A DNA stretch of 64,000 nucleotides, from positions 4,960,001-5,024,000 of the forward strand of contig NZ_CP036175.1 in assembly GCF_003261575.2 (NCBI RefSeq). Reading direction: 5' to 3'. Source of the stretch: Klebsiella huaxiensis (lineage in GTDB: Bacteria; Pseudomonadota; Gammaproteobacteria; Enterobacterales; Enterobacteriaceae). Shown here one piece after another: positions 35,354 through 44,793 of this stretch (position 1 is the first letter of the stretch; each line of letters starts with the position of its first letter). The position numbers were made by a program, and so were the translations under genes. The notes under the pieces are model-generated. The model had not been told where the DNA came from. It did no database searches and saw nothing but the letters and a program-made list of their open reading frames with translations.

Positions 35354-35440
35354 ATGATTTGCACCACTCGCTTCCTCAGCCTACTACTACTAAACGCATC
35401 CATTTTGCGCGGTAGGCTGTTGGGCGACGTTCATCGTTAA
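35354..35440 (+). CDS. leuL: leu operon leader peptide
   Basis: A 28-codon frame encodes four consecutive leucines, all with the rare codon CTA (residues 10-13), within FLSLLLLNASILRGR. Length and core match E. coli LeuL (LLLLNASSLRGR). When charged tRNA-Leu is scarce, stalling here would prevent the downstream attenuator from forming. A GGAG site lies 10 bp upstream. Confidence 0.93.
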   Translation: MICTTRFLSLLLLNASILRGRLLGDVHR

Positions 35441-35462
35441 GTCATCTTCCAGCAAGACTATA

Positions 35463-35490
35463 AAACCCGCGCCGATGCGCGGGTTTTTTT
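35463..35490 (+). terminator. leu attenuator
   Basis: AAACCCGCGC / GCGCGGGTTT with a short loop, followed by seven Ts, lies between leuL and leuA. This is the transcription attenuator controlled by LeuL translation. Confidence 0.93.
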
Positions 35491-35535
35491 ATGCTCGTCA
35501 GCAAGGCGCCCGGACACAGACTAAGGATTTAAACC

Positions 35536-37107
35536 ATGAGCCAGCAAGTCATTATTTTCGATACAACCTTACGTGACGGCGAACAAGCCTTACAGGCCAG
35601 CCTGAGTGTGAAAGAGAAGCTGCAAATTGCTCTGGCCCTGGAGCGTATGGGCGTTGATGTGATGGAAGTCGGTTTTCCGGTCTCTTCTCCGGGCGACTTT
35701 GAGTCCGTACAAACCATCGCTCGCAACATTAAGAACAGTCGCGTTTGTGCGCTGGCCCGCTGTGTTGAAAAAGATATTGATGTAGCGGCAGAATCTTTAA
35801 AAGTGGCAGAGGCGTTTCGCATTCATACCTTTATCGCCACCTCACCGATGCATATCGCCACCAAACTGCGCAGCACCCTGGACGAAGTGATTGAGCGCGC
35901 GGTGTATATGGTGAAGCGCGCACGTAATTATACTGACGACGTTGAGTTTTCCTGTGAAGATGCTGGCCGTACGCCGATTGCCGATCTGGCGCGTGTCGTC
36001 GAAGCAGCCATTAACGCTGGCGCCACCACCATCAACATCCCGGACACCGTCGGCTACACCATGCCGTTCGAATTCGCCAATATTATTACCGGCCTGTACG
36101 AACACGTTCCGAATATCGATAAAGCGATTATCTCCGTCCACACTCATGACGATTTAGGCATTGCGGTCGGTAACGCCATCGCTGCGGTTCACGCCGGCGC
36201 TCGTCAGGTTGAAGGCGCAATGAACGGCATCGGCGAGCGCGCAGGTAACTGCTCGCTGGAAGAAGTGATCATGGCTATCAAAGTGCGCAAAGACATCATG
36301 GATGTGCACACCCGCATTAATCACAACGAAATCTGGCGCACCAGCCAGACCGTTAGCCAGATTTGCAATATGCCGATCCCGGCGAACAAAGCCATCGTCG
36401 GTACCGGAGCCTTCGCTCACTCCTCTGGTATTCACCAGGATGGTGTGCTGAAGAATCGCGAAAACTACGAAATCATGACGCCGGAATCTATTGGCCTGAA
36501 CCAGGTTCAGTTGAACCTGACTTCTCGTTCAGGCCGTGCCGCGGTGAAACACCGTATGGAAGAGATGGGCTATAAAGAAAGCGACTACAACATGGATCAT
36601 CTGTATGACGCTTTCCTGAAGCTGGCGGATAAAAAGGGCCAGGTGTTTGATTATGATCTGGAAGCTTTAGCCTTCATTAACAAGCAGCAAGAAGAGCCAG
36701 AACATTTCCGCCTGGACTACTTCAGCGTCCAGTCCGGTTCCAGCGATATCGCGACCGCGTCTGTGAAGCTGGCCTGTGGTGAAGAAACGAAAGCTGAAGC
36801 CGCCAACGGCAATGGCCCAGTAGATGCCATTTATCAAGCGATTAACCGTATCACCGGCTATGAGGTTGAGTTGGTTAAATACGACCTGAACGCCAAGGGT
36901 CAGGGCAAAGATGCGCTGGGTCAGGTGGATATCGTGGCAACCTACAACGGACGTCGCTTCCACGGCGTGGGTCTGGCAACGGATATCGTGGAATCATCCG
37001 CGAAAGCCATGGTTCACGTCCTGAACAACATCTGGCGCGCCGCCGAAGTCGAGAAAGAATTGCAACGCAAAGCTCAGAATAAAGAGAACAATAAGGAAAC
37101 CGTGTAA
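35536..37107 (+). CDS. leuA: 2-isopropylmalate synthase
   Basis: LeuA condenses acetyl-CoA with 2-ketoisovalerate, the first committed step to leucine. It has 523 residues. The TIM-barrel signature DTTLRDGEQALQASLSV starts at residue 9, and the HTHDDLGIAVGN metal-binding segment follows. The C-terminal LeuA dimer regulatory domain (about residues 390-523) binds leucine for feedback inhibition. Its stop overlaps leuB. Confidence 0.97.
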   Translation: MSQQVIIFDTTLRDGEQALQASLSVKEKLQIALALERMGVDVMEVGFPVSSPGDFESVQTIARNIKNSRVCALARCVEKDIDVAAESLKVAEAFRIHTFIATSPMHIATKLRSTLDEVIERAVYMVKRARNYTDDVEFSCEDAGRTPIADLARVVEAAINAGATTINIPDTVGYTMPFEFANIITGLYEHVPNIDKAIISVHTHDDLGIAVGNAIAAVHAGARQVEGAMNGIGERAGNCSLEEVIMAIKVRKDIMDVHTRINHNEIWRTSQTVSQICNMPIPANKAIVGTGAFAHSSGIHQDGVLKNRENYEIMTPESIGLNQVQLNLTSRSGRAAVKHRMEEMGYKESDYNMDHLYDAFLKLADKKGQVFDYDLEALAFINKQQEEPEHFRLDYFSVQSGSSDIATASVKLACGEETKAEAANGNGPVDAIYQAINRITGYEVELVKYDLNAKGQGKDALGQVDIVATYNGRRFHGVGLATDIVESSAKAMVHVLNNIWRAAEVEKELQRKAQNKENNKETV

Positions 37108-38198
37108 TGTCGAAGAATTACCATATTGCTGTTTTGCCAGGTGATGGTATTGGCCCGGAAGTCATGAACCAGGCGATGAAAGTACTGGAAGCTGTTCGCA
37201 ACCGTTTTGATATGCGCATTACCACCAGTCAACATGACGTCGGCGGCATCGCCATCGACCGTCAGGGCACTCCGTTACCACAGACGACCGTAGAAGGCTG
37301 CGAGCAGGCTGATGCGATTTTATTTGGTTCCGTTGGTGGCCCGAAATGGGAACACCTGCCGCCTGCAGAGCAGCCGGAGCGCGGCGCGCTGCTGCCGCTG
37401 CGTAAACACTTCAAATTATTCAGCAACCTGCGTCCAGCCAAGCTGTACCAGGGTCTGGAAGAGTTCTGCCCGCTGCGTGCGGATATCGCCGCCAACGGTT
37501 TCGATATTCTGTGCGTTCGTGAACTGACCGGCGGCATCTACTTCGGCCAACCAAAAGGTCGTGAAGGCAGTGGTCAGCACGAGAAAGCGTTTGATACCGA
37601 GGTGTATCACCGTTTTGAGATTGAGCGTATCGCTCACATTGCGTTTGAATCTGCCCGCAAGCGTCGTCACAAAGTCACTTCTATTGATAAAGCCAACGTG
37701 CTGCAGTCTTCTATTTTGTGGCGCGAAATCGTGAGTGAAATTAGCAAGCAGTATCCCGACGTTGAACTGGCGCATATGTACATCGACAACGCCACCATGC
37801 AACTGATTAAAGATCCGTCTCAGTTCGACGTTCTGCTGTGTTCCAACTTGTTTGGAGACATCTTGTCTGATGAGTGCGCCATGATCACGGGTTCTATGGG
37901 CATGCTGCCATCCGCCAGCCTCAACGAGCAAGGTTTCGGCCTGTACGAACCAGCCGGCGGCTCCGCTCCGGATATCGCAGGCAAAAACATCGCTAACCCG
38001 ATCGCGCAGATCCTGTCGCTGGCGCTGCTGCTGCGCTACAGCCTGGATGCCGATAACGCGGCAACGGCAATTGAGAATGCGATCAACCGAGCATTAGAAG
38101 AAGGCGTGCGTACCGGTGATTTAGCTCGCGGTGCGGCAGCGGTCGGTACCGATGAAATGGGCGATATCATTGCCCGCTATGTCGCTGAAGGGGTGTAA
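37107..38198 (+). CDS. leuB: 3-isopropylmalate dehydrogenase
   Basis: LeuB oxidises and decarboxylates 3-isopropylmalate with NAD. The 363-residue length matches E. coli. It has LPGDGIGPEV at the N-terminus, the ELTGGIYFG loop, the signature NLFGDILSDECAMITGSMGMLPSA, and EPAGGSAPDIAGKNIANP. It starts one base before the leuA stop ends and is followed 2 bp later by leuC. Confidence 0.97.
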   Translation: MSKNYHIAVLPGDGIGPEVMNQAMKVLEAVRNRFDMRITTSQHDVGGIAIDRQGTPLPQTTVEGCEQADAILFGSVGGPKWEHLPPAEQPERGALLPLRKHFKLFSNLRPAKLYQGLEEFCPLRADIAANGFDILCVRELTGGIYFGQPKGREGSGQHEKAFDTEVYHRFEIERIAHIAFESARKRRHKVTSIDKANVLQSSILWREIVSEISKQYPDVELAHMYIDNATMQLIKDPSQFDVLLCSNLFGDILSDECAMITGSMGMLPSASLNEQGFGLYEPAGGSAPDIAGKNIANPIAQILSLALLLRYSLDADNAATAIENAINRALEEGVRTGDLARGAAAVGTDEMGDIIARYVAEGV

Positions 38199-38200
38199 TC

Positions 38201-39601
38201 ATGGCGAAGACGTTATACGAAAAATTGTTTGATGCTCATGTCGTTTATGAAGCGCAAAACGAAACCCCGCTGTTGTACATCGACCGTCATCTGGTCCATG
38301 AGGTTACCTCGCCGCAAGCATTTGATGGCCTGCGCGCCCACAACCGCCCGGTACGCCAGCCGGGTAAAACCTTCGCCACCATGGATCACAACGTTTCAAC
38401 GCAAACCAAAGACATTAATGCGTCCGGTGAAATGGCGCGTATCCAGATGCAGGAACTGATTAAAAACTGCAAAGAGTTTGGCGTTGAACTGTATGACCTG
38501 AACCACCCTTACCAGGGCATCGTCCACGTGATGGGGCCGGAACAGGGCGTTACCCTGCCGGGTATGACTATCGTCTGTGGCGATTCCCACACGGCGACTC
38601 ATGGTGCATTCGGTGCGTTGGCCTTCGGTATCGGCACCTCAGAAGTTGAGCACGTGCTGGCGACCCAGACCCTCAAGCAGGGTCGTGCTAAAACCATGAA
38701 AATTGAAGTCAAGGGTAAAGCGGCTCCAGGCATCACGGCAAAAGATATCGTACTGGCGATTATTGGTAAAACCGGCAGCGCTGGCGGTACCGGGCACGTT
38801 GTCGAATTCTGCGGCGAAGCTATTCGTGATTTAAGCATGGAAGGTCGTATGACCCTGTGCAATATGGCCATTGAACTGGGTGCCAAAGCGGGCCTGGTAG
38901 CGCCTGACCAAACGACTTTTGACTATGTGAAAGGCCGTCTGCACGCGCCGAAAGGTCAGGATTTTGACGATGCTGTCGCATACTGGAAGACCCTGACTAC
39001 CGACGATGGCGCGACTTTTGATAGCGTTGTCACTCTGCAAGCAGAAGAGATTGCCCCGCAGGTCACCTGGGGAACTAACCCAGGCCAGGTTATCTCCGTC
39101 ACCGACATCATCCCGGACCCGACATCATTCACCGATCCGGTAGAACGTGCGAGTGCTGAAAAAGCGCTGGCGTATATGGGCCTGAAGTCTGGCGTGCCGT
39201 TAACTGAAGTAGCGATTGATAAAGTCTTTATCGGCTCTTGCACCAACTCTCGCATCGAAGACTTACGTGCCGCAGCGGAAATCGCTAAAGGCCGCAAAGT
39301 GGCGCCAGGCGTTCAGGCGCTGGTTGTACCAGGCTCCGGTCCGGTGAAAGCGCAAGCTGAAGCAGAAGGTCTGGATAAAATATTTATTGAAGCCGGTTTT
39401 GAATGGCGTCTGCCGGGTTGTTCCATGTGCCTGGCAATGAACAACGATCGCCTGAACCCGGGTGAGCGCTGTGCATCTACCAGCAACCGTAACTTTGAAG
39501 GCCGTCAGGGCCGCGGCGGACGCACCCATTTGGTCAGCCCGGCAATGGCCGCAGCGGCAGCCGTTACCGGCCATTTCGCCGACATCCGTAGCTTGAAATA
39601 A
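38201..39601 (+). CDS. leuC: Isopropylmalate isomerase large subunit
   Basis: LeuC with LeuD isomerises 2- to 3-isopropylmalate through a 4Fe-4S cluster. The 466-residue protein has the cluster ligands C347 (GSCTNSR), C407 and C410 (GCSMCLAMN). The TSNRNFEGRQG substrate motif follows. It lies 2 bp after leuB and 10 bp before leuD. Confidence 0.97.
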   Translation: MAKTLYEKLFDAHVVYEAQNETPLLYIDRHLVHEVTSPQAFDGLRAHNRPVRQPGKTFATMDHNVSTQTKDINASGEMARIQMQELIKNCKEFGVELYDLNHPYQGIVHVMGPEQGVTLPGMTIVCGDSHTATHGAFGALAFGIGTSEVEHVLATQTLKQGRAKTMKIEVKGKAAPGITAKDIVLAIIGKTGSAGGTGHVVEFCGEAIRDLSMEGRMTLCNMAIELGAKAGLVAPDQTTFDYVKGRLHAPKGQDFDDAVAYWKTLTTDDGATFDSVVTLQAEEIAPQVTWGTNPGQVISVTDIIPDPTSFTDPVERASAEKALAYMGLKSGVPLTEVAIDKVFIGSCTNSRIEDLRAAAEIAKGRKVAPGVQALVVPGSGPVKAQAEAEGLDKIFIEAGFEWRLPGCSMCLAMNNDRLNPGERCASTSNRNFEGRQGRGGRTHLVSPAMAAAAAVTGHFADIRSLK

Positions 39602-39611
39602 GGAAACCATC

Positions 39612-40217
39612 ATGGCAGAGAAATTTACCCAACATACCGGCCTGGTGGTTCCGCTGGATGCTGCGAACGTGGACACCGATGCAATCATTCCAAAGCAGTT
39701 TCTGCAGAAAGTGACGCGTACCGGCTTTGGCGCACATCTGTTTAACGACTGGCGCTTCCTGGATGACAAAGGCAAGCAGCCTAATCCTGAATTTGTGCTG
39801 AACTTCCCTGAGTACAAAGGCGCGTCTATCCTGCTGGCGCGTGAAAACTTCGGCTGCGGCTCCTCACGCGAGCACGCGCCGTGGGCGTTGACCGACTATG
39901 GTTTTAAAGTCGTTATCGCCCCAAGCTTTGCCGATATCTTCTATGGCAACAGTTTCAACAACCAGTTGCTGCCGGTCACCCTGAGCGACGAACAGGTCGA
40001 TGAAATGTTTAAGCTGGTTCAGGCGCAGCCAGGCATTAAATTTGAAGTTGATCTGCAAGCTGAAGTGGTTAAAGCGGGCGATAAATCCTACAGCTTTAAA
40101 ATTGATGCTTTCCGCCGTCACTGTATGCTCAATGGCCTGGACAGCATCGGCTTGACCCTGCAGCATGAAGATGCAATCTCTACCTACGAGAATAAACAAC
40201 CCACCTTTATGAATTAA
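39612..40217 (+). CDS. leuD: Isopropylmalate isomerase small subunit
   Basis: LeuD is the 201-residue swivel-domain subunit of isopropylmalate isomerase. It shows NVDTDAIIPKQFL near the N-terminus and the GSSREHAPWAL motif that shapes the substrate pocket. It is the last gene of leuABCD and is followed by a terminator. Confidence 0.97.
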   Translation: MAEKFTQHTGLVVPLDAANVDTDAIIPKQFLQKVTRTGFGAHLFNDWRFLDDKGKQPNPEFVLNFPEYKGASILLARENFGCGSSREHAPWALTDYGFKVVIAPSFADIFYGNSFNNQLLPVTLSDEQVDEMFKLVQAQPGIKFEVDLQAEVVKAGDKSYSFKIDAFRRHCMLNGLDSIGLTLQHEDAISTYENKQPTFMN

Positions 40218-40239
40218 AACCACGCATAGTTCATCTCTC

Positions 40240-40270
40240 AGCCCGGTCTTTGCGCCGGGCTTTTTGTTTT
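40240..40270 (+). terminator. Terminator of leuABCD
   Basis: AGCCCGG / CCGGGCT with an 8-nt loop is followed by T5-G-T4. It starts 22 bp after the leuD stop. Confidence 0.92.
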
Positions 40271-40626
40271 CCTCAGCAGAAAAATGAGATCTGGCGCACA
40301 TATATCGATATTATTCGGCCTGATATATAGAAATATTTAAAGCCAGGAAAATAAATATTTATCAATTGGGCATTTATTCAATCATTCCCCTCCTTTTATT
40401 GTGTCAATTCACAAGTACAAGTAAAAAATCGCTTGAGATATTTAAGATAAGAATACAAATATGTAACTAAAACGTTAACTCCATAGAAAAACACTATAGC
40501 TCCACGCAAAAAAAAGCATTATTTTTCCATTTGGTGCCTCGTTATCTTTCCCCATAGAGAAATATTAACTTTGGACAGGCCAGGATCGCCGTATAGCGGC
40601 CATCAGGCATCCAGTGGAGAGAGCAT
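40271..40626. other. leuD to catabolic island intergenic region
   Basis: About 356 bp, AT-rich, holding the presumed promoter for the 40627 gene. I could not assign boxes. A TTGTG-TCAATT-CACAA inverted repeat near 40397 is noted, but its spacing is wrong for CRP. The gene below is preceded by GTGGAGAG. Confidence 0.4.
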
Positions 40627-42660
40627 ATGAGCCACTACCCCCATCTTTTTTCCCCGATGACCATTAACGGGATGACAATAAAAAACCGTATCATCATGCC
40701 GCCAATGGGTACCAACCTGGCAAGCCTGAACGGTGAAGTCACTCAGGAACAGATTGAGTATTATGAGTTACGCGCTCGCGGTGGCACGGGACTCATCACC
40801 ATCGAGAATATTTGCATCGATTTTCCTTTCGCTTCTAACGGTACAACGCAGCTGCGCATCGATAACGACCAATATATTCCACGCCTGTTCAAATTAACCG
40901 AGACCCTGCATAAACACGGTGCCTGTGTCAGCATCCAATTAAACCATGCTGGCGCTTCGGCTTATGCATATCGTCTGAATGGTGAAATGCCGCTTTCTTC
41001 TTCGAGCACGCCATCCAAAAAGAACGGAAATATTCCACGCCCGATGACGCACGACGAAATTTATCATGCCGTCGATAAATTTGGCGATGCAGCGGAACGC
41101 GTACGCCGCGCAGGTTTTGATTGCGTGGAAATACACGCGGGTCACTCTTATTTAATTAGCCAGTTTTTATCGCCGCTGTTTAATAAACGCACCGATGAAT
41201 TTGGCGGCAGCGTAGAGAATCGCGCCAGAATATTAAACTTAATTGTCGATAAAGTACGCGCCTGCGTAGGCCCGCGTTTCCCGGTCAGCCTGCGCATTAG
41301 CGCTGATGATTTCCTGAAGGGGGGGAATACGCTCGAAGATTCTCTGCGTATCCTCGAACTGTGCCAGGATAAAGTCGATATTATCAACGTTTCCGCCGCG
41401 CAAAACGACAACCTGAATTTCCAGATTGACCAGATGTCTCTGGAAGATGGCTGGAAGCGTTACCTCTCTCGCGCGGTACGCGACAAATTCCACAAACCAA
41501 CGGTTATCGCCGGCAACATTCGTTCGCCAAAAGTCGCGGAAGACATTATCGCCAGCGGTGATGCCGACCTGATTGCCATTGGCCGCGGGCTTATCGCCGA
41601 GCCAGAATGGGTACAAAAGGTTCAGAGCGGTAACGAGCGCCTGATGCGTAAATGCATCTCCTGCAACATTGGCTGCGCGGACCACCGTATCGCCCGTTCT
41701 CGACCTCTGCGCTGCTCTATCAACCCGGATATCATCCACGGCGACGCTTACAAACAGCAGCGCGTCAACCGCGATACCAACGTTGTCGTTATCGGCGCAG
41801 GAACTGCGGGAATGGAAGCGGCCTGTACCGCGGCCGAAGTCGGCTGCCATACCTGGCTGCTGGAAGAAAAACATAGCATCGGCGGTCTGGCCAGCGAGAT
41901 CTCACTGCTGCCGGAGAAAAAGCGTATTGCTGATTTCCCGCAGTTTATGAAAAACCGTATCGCCTCGCTGGATAACCTGATGCTACAGGTCGGCAAACGC
42001 GCCACTGTTGAATCGGTTTCCGCCCTGCACCCTGATTTAATTGTCAATGCGACCGGTTCGGTTCCCCTGCTGCCACCAATTGAAGGGCTGCGCGAGAACA
42101 TTGATGTCGAAGGCGGCAGCGTCTTTTCGATTACCAATATGATTCATCACCTGGACCAGTTTGCCGATGCGAAAGGTAAACGCATTGCTGTCGTCGGCGC
42201 AGGTGCCGTCGGTCTGGACGTCATCGAATACTTCTCCGCACGCGGTGCCAGCGCAGTACTTATCGAAATGCAGGAGTCAGCGGGCCGCGACCTGGACATC
42301 ATCACTAAAAATGCCATGTTGACCATGCTTGATGAACATCACGTGGAACAGCACATGCAAACGCAGTTGGTTGCCGTTACTCCAACGCACTTCACAGTTA
42401 AAAACGCGGATAGCACCTTTGACATTCCCTTTGATTACGGCTTCGTCTGCCTGGGAATGCGCGCCAATACCACCGGTCTCAATGAGATTGAACAATGGGC
42501 CAGAGCCAATAACGTAAAAATAATGAACATCGGCGACAGCCTGATGGCCCGGCGAATCATTGATGGCGTGCGCGAGGGGCGCAACGTGCTGGACACCCTG
42601 GAAGACATGGGTGCTCTGGGTAACCGCGAATCAACAAAAATTCCATTTCTAACATATTGA
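40627..42660 (+). CDS. Old Yellow Enzyme-type Fe-S flavin oxidoreductase (ene-reductase-like)
   Basis: This 677-residue protein has the layout of 2,4-dienoyl-CoA reductase (FadH), bile-acid BaiCD/BaiH and enoate reductases. An FMN TIM barrel (about residues 1-335) carries the HSYLISQFLSPLFNKRTDEFGG active-site segment with the conserved Tyr. A 4Fe-4S motif follows (C343, C346, C350, C363; last spacing 12 against 11 in FadH as I recall it). Then come an FAD-binding GAGTAG (390-395) and a second dinucleotide fold GAGAVG (524-529). It leads a plus-strand operon with a quinate/shikimate dehydrogenase, an MFS carrier and AroD. An activated cyclohexene acid such as 3-dehydroshikimate is therefore a plausible substrate. 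This is inference; it could be another enoate. Confidence 0.85.
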   Translation: MSHYPHLFSPMTINGMTIKNRIIMPPMGTNLASLNGEVTQEQIEYYELRARGGTGLITIENICIDFPFASNGTTQLRIDNDQYIPRLFKLTETLHKHGACVSIQLNHAGASAYAYRLNGEMPLSSSSTPSKKNGNIPRPMTHDEIYHAVDKFGDAAERVRRAGFDCVEIHAGHSYLISQFLSPLFNKRTDEFGGSVENRARILNLIVDKVRACVGPRFPVSLRISADDFLKGGNTLEDSLRILELCQDKVDIINVSAAQNDNLNFQIDQMSLEDGWKRYLSRAVRDKFHKPTVIAGNIRSPKVAEDIIASGDADLIAIGRGLIAEPEWVQKVQSGNERLMRKCISCNIGCADHRIARSRPLRCSINPDIIHGDAYKQQRVNRDTNVVVIGAGTAGMEAACTAAEVGCHTWLLEEKHSIGGLASEISLLPEKKRIADFPQFMKNRIASLDNLMLQVGKRATVESVSALHPDLIVNATGSVPLLPPIEGLRENIDVEGGSVFSITNMIHHLDQFADAKGKRIAVVGAGAVGLDVIEYFSARGASAVLIEMQESAGRDLDIITKNAMLTMLDEHHVEQHMQTQLVAVTPTHFTVKNADSTFDIPFDYGFVCLGMRANTTGLNEIEQWARANNVKIMNIGDSLMARRIIDGVREGRNVLDTLEDMGALGNRESTKIPFLTY

Positions 42661-42670
42661 GGATTTTATC

Positions 42671-43534
42671 ATGGCAGAACGTATTACTGGACACACTGAG
42701 CTGATTGGCCTGATTGCAACTCCGATTCGCCACAGCATGTCACCGACAATGCACAACGAAGCCTTTGCCAAATTGGGGCTGGACTATGTTTACCTGGCTT
42801 TTGAAGTCGGTAATGAGGAGCTGAAAGATGTCGTACAGGGCTTTCGGGCGCTAAAACTGCGCGGCTGCAACGTCTCTATGCCGAACAAAACCGAGATTTG
42901 CCAGTATCTGGATAAACTCTCCCCGGCAGCAGAACTGGTTGGCGCGGTGAATACCGTGGTGAACGACAACGGCGTGTTAACGGGTCACATCACCGATGGC
43001 ACCGGTTATATGCGCGCGCTGTCTGAAGCAGGCATCGACATCATCGGTAAAAAAATGACCGTATTAGGCGCAGGCGGCGCGGCAACCGCGCTCTGCGTAC
43101 AGGCCGCGCTGGATGGCGTCAAAGAGATCTCCATCTTCAACCGTAAAGATAAATTCTTCGCCAACGCAGAACAAACCGTCGCCAAGATCCGTAATAACAC
43201 CAACTGTGCGATCCATCTGTTCGACCTGGACGACCATGACAAACTGCGCGCCGAGATCGACAGCAGCGTCATTCTTACTAATGCGACCGGCGTTGGCATG
43301 AAACCGTTTGAAGGCCAGATGCTGCTGCCTGACGACAGCTTCCTGCGTCCGGATCTGATCGTTTCTGACGTGGTTTATAACCCGCGCAAAACGTATCTGC
43401 TGGAAGTCGCTGAGAAAAAAGGCTGCCGCACCATCAACGGTCTGGGCATGATGCTCTGGCAAGGTGCACGCGCTTTTGAAATCTGGACGGGCAAAGAAAT
43501 GCCGGTTGAACACGTCAAAAGTATCCTTTTTTAA
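42671..43534 (+). CDS. Quinate/shikimate dehydrogenase, YdiB-like
   Basis: This 287-residue SDH-family enzyme is closest in pattern to E. coli YdiB, which oxidises quinate and shikimate with NAD(P). The catalytic lysine is K73 (SMPNK) and the catalytic aspartate D109 (ITDGTG). The usual Asn of the NTDG motif is Ile here. The nucleotide site is VLGAGGAATAL. The FNRKD segment, lacking the Arg-rich NADP clamp of AroE, fits YdiB-type cofactor use. It lies 10 bp after the flavin reductase and 11 bp before the transporter. Confidence 0.9.
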   Translation: MAERITGHTELIGLIATPIRHSMSPTMHNEAFAKLGLDYVYLAFEVGNEELKDVVQGFRALKLRGCNVSMPNKTEICQYLDKLSPAAELVGAVNTVVNDNGVLTGHITDGTGYMRALSEAGIDIIGKKMTVLGAGGAATALCVQAALDGVKEISIFNRKDKFFANAEQTVAKIRNNTNCAIHLFDLDDHDKLRAEIDSSVILTNATGVGMKPFEGQMLLPDDSFLRPDLIVSDVVYNPRKTYLLEVAEKKGCRTINGLGMMLWQGARAFEIWTGKEMPVEHVKSILF

Positions 43535-43545
43535 GGATGGGTGCG

Positions 43546-44760
43546 ATGAAAAATAAATATGTCCCAACGGCAGCGGGGCTATACCTTAACTATCTGATCC
43601 ATGGCATGGGGGTATTATTAATTACCCTCAATATGGCGAATTTACAGACGCAATGGGGAACCGACGCTGCCGGCGTCTCCATCGTCATATCGTCGCTAGG
43701 TATTGGTAAACTCGCCACGATCGTGACAGGATTCCTGTCCGATCGCTTTGGACGCAAACCCTTTATCTATCTCGGGATCGCCAGCTATCTGGTGTTTTTC
43801 CTCGGTATTTTACTGACGAAAAACATTTATATGGCCTACTTCTTCGGCATTATGGCCGGTCTGGCAAACAGCTTCCTCGATTCCGGAACCTATCCGGCGT
43901 TGATGGAGTCTTTCCCTAACTCCGCCAGCCGAGCGAACGTGCTGATTAAAGCCTTCGTTTCTGCCGGACAGTTCCTGCTGCCATTCATTATCGGCGCGCT
44001 GATATGGGCGAATATGTGGTATGGCTGGTCGTTTATCATCGCCGCAGCATTGATGGTTCTGAGCGCCATCTATCTGATAAGAATGCCTTTCCCGGATCAT
44101 AGGGCGAAAAAGGAAATTGTTGAAAAGTCGCAGGCTGCTACAGCTGCTCCGCAAACTAATTCCGGCAAGCTGGATATGGTGATATTTACCCTGTACGGCT
44201 ATATCGGGATGGCGACTTTCTATCTGGTTAGCCAATGGTTAGCGCAGTACGGCGAGTTCGTTGCAGGGATCCCGCATGAGTCAGCCATTAAACTGCTGAG
44301 CGTCTATACTGCGGGTTCTCTGACTTGCGTATTTGTCACCGCAGCATTTGTCAAAGAAGTGTTCAGTTCGGCCATCGCCATGATCATCTATACCTTCCTG
44401 TCGATGATTTCATTGCTGATCGTCTGCTTGTTTCCCACGCCAATGGTGGTCACTGGGTTCGCCTTTATCATCGGCTTTGCCGCTGCTGGCGGTGTTCTGC
44501 AGATAGGCGCGACCATTATGGCGATGAGCTTTCCTAATGGAAAAGGCAAAGCCACCGGGATCTTTTATACCGCTGGGAGTCTGGCAAGCTTTACGATTCC
44601 GCTTATCACGGCAAAACTGTCGAAGATTGGTATCGCCAGCATTATGTGGTTTGATCTCCTGATCGCTATCGTCGGCTTTGTGATCGCTCTGTACATCGGT
44701 TATCGTCAGTTTCAGGCTCGCGCCGCTGCAAAAACATCTCATGTTGCAGCAACCGCCTGA
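43546..44760 (+). CDS. MFS transporter, YdiM/YdiN-like
   Basis: The start MKNKYVPTAAGLYLNYLIHGMGV gives 404 residues, with an AAGGATGG site upstream; an ATG three codons earlier is less likely. Twelve membrane segments are evident, and the loop 2-3 motif SDRFGRKPF is present. Strong similarity in pattern to E. coli YdiM, which sits beside ydiB and aroD, suggests uptake of quinate, shikimate or a related hydroaromatic acid. The substrate is inferred from context. Confidence 0.87.
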   Translation: MKNKYVPTAAGLYLNYLIHGMGVLLITLNMANLQTQWGTDAAGVSIVISSLGIGKLATIVTGFLSDRFGRKPFIYLGIASYLVFFLGILLTKNIYMAYFFGIMAGLANSFLDSGTYPALMESFPNSASRANVLIKAFVSAGQFLLPFIIGALIWANMWYGWSFIIAAALMVLSAIYLIRMPFPDHRAKKEIVEKSQAATAAPQTNSGKLDMVIFTLYGYIGMATFYLVSQWLAQYGEFVAGIPHESAIKLLSVYTAGSLTCVFVTAAFVKEVFSSAIAMIIYTFLSMISLLIVCLFPTPMVVTGFAFIIGFAAAGGVLQIGATIMAMSFPNGKGKATGIFYTAGSLASFTIPLITAKLSKIGIASIMWFDLLIAIVGFVIALYIGYRQFQARAAAKTSHVAATA

Positions 44761-44793
44761 TGGTCAATGACAAAAAGAATAATGGATACCAAC

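Noticed and set aside
40390..40415. TTGTG-TCAATT-CACAA considered as a CRP site
   Set aside because: The spacing between the TGTG and CACA halves is too short for CRP, and neighbouring promoter boxes could not be found.
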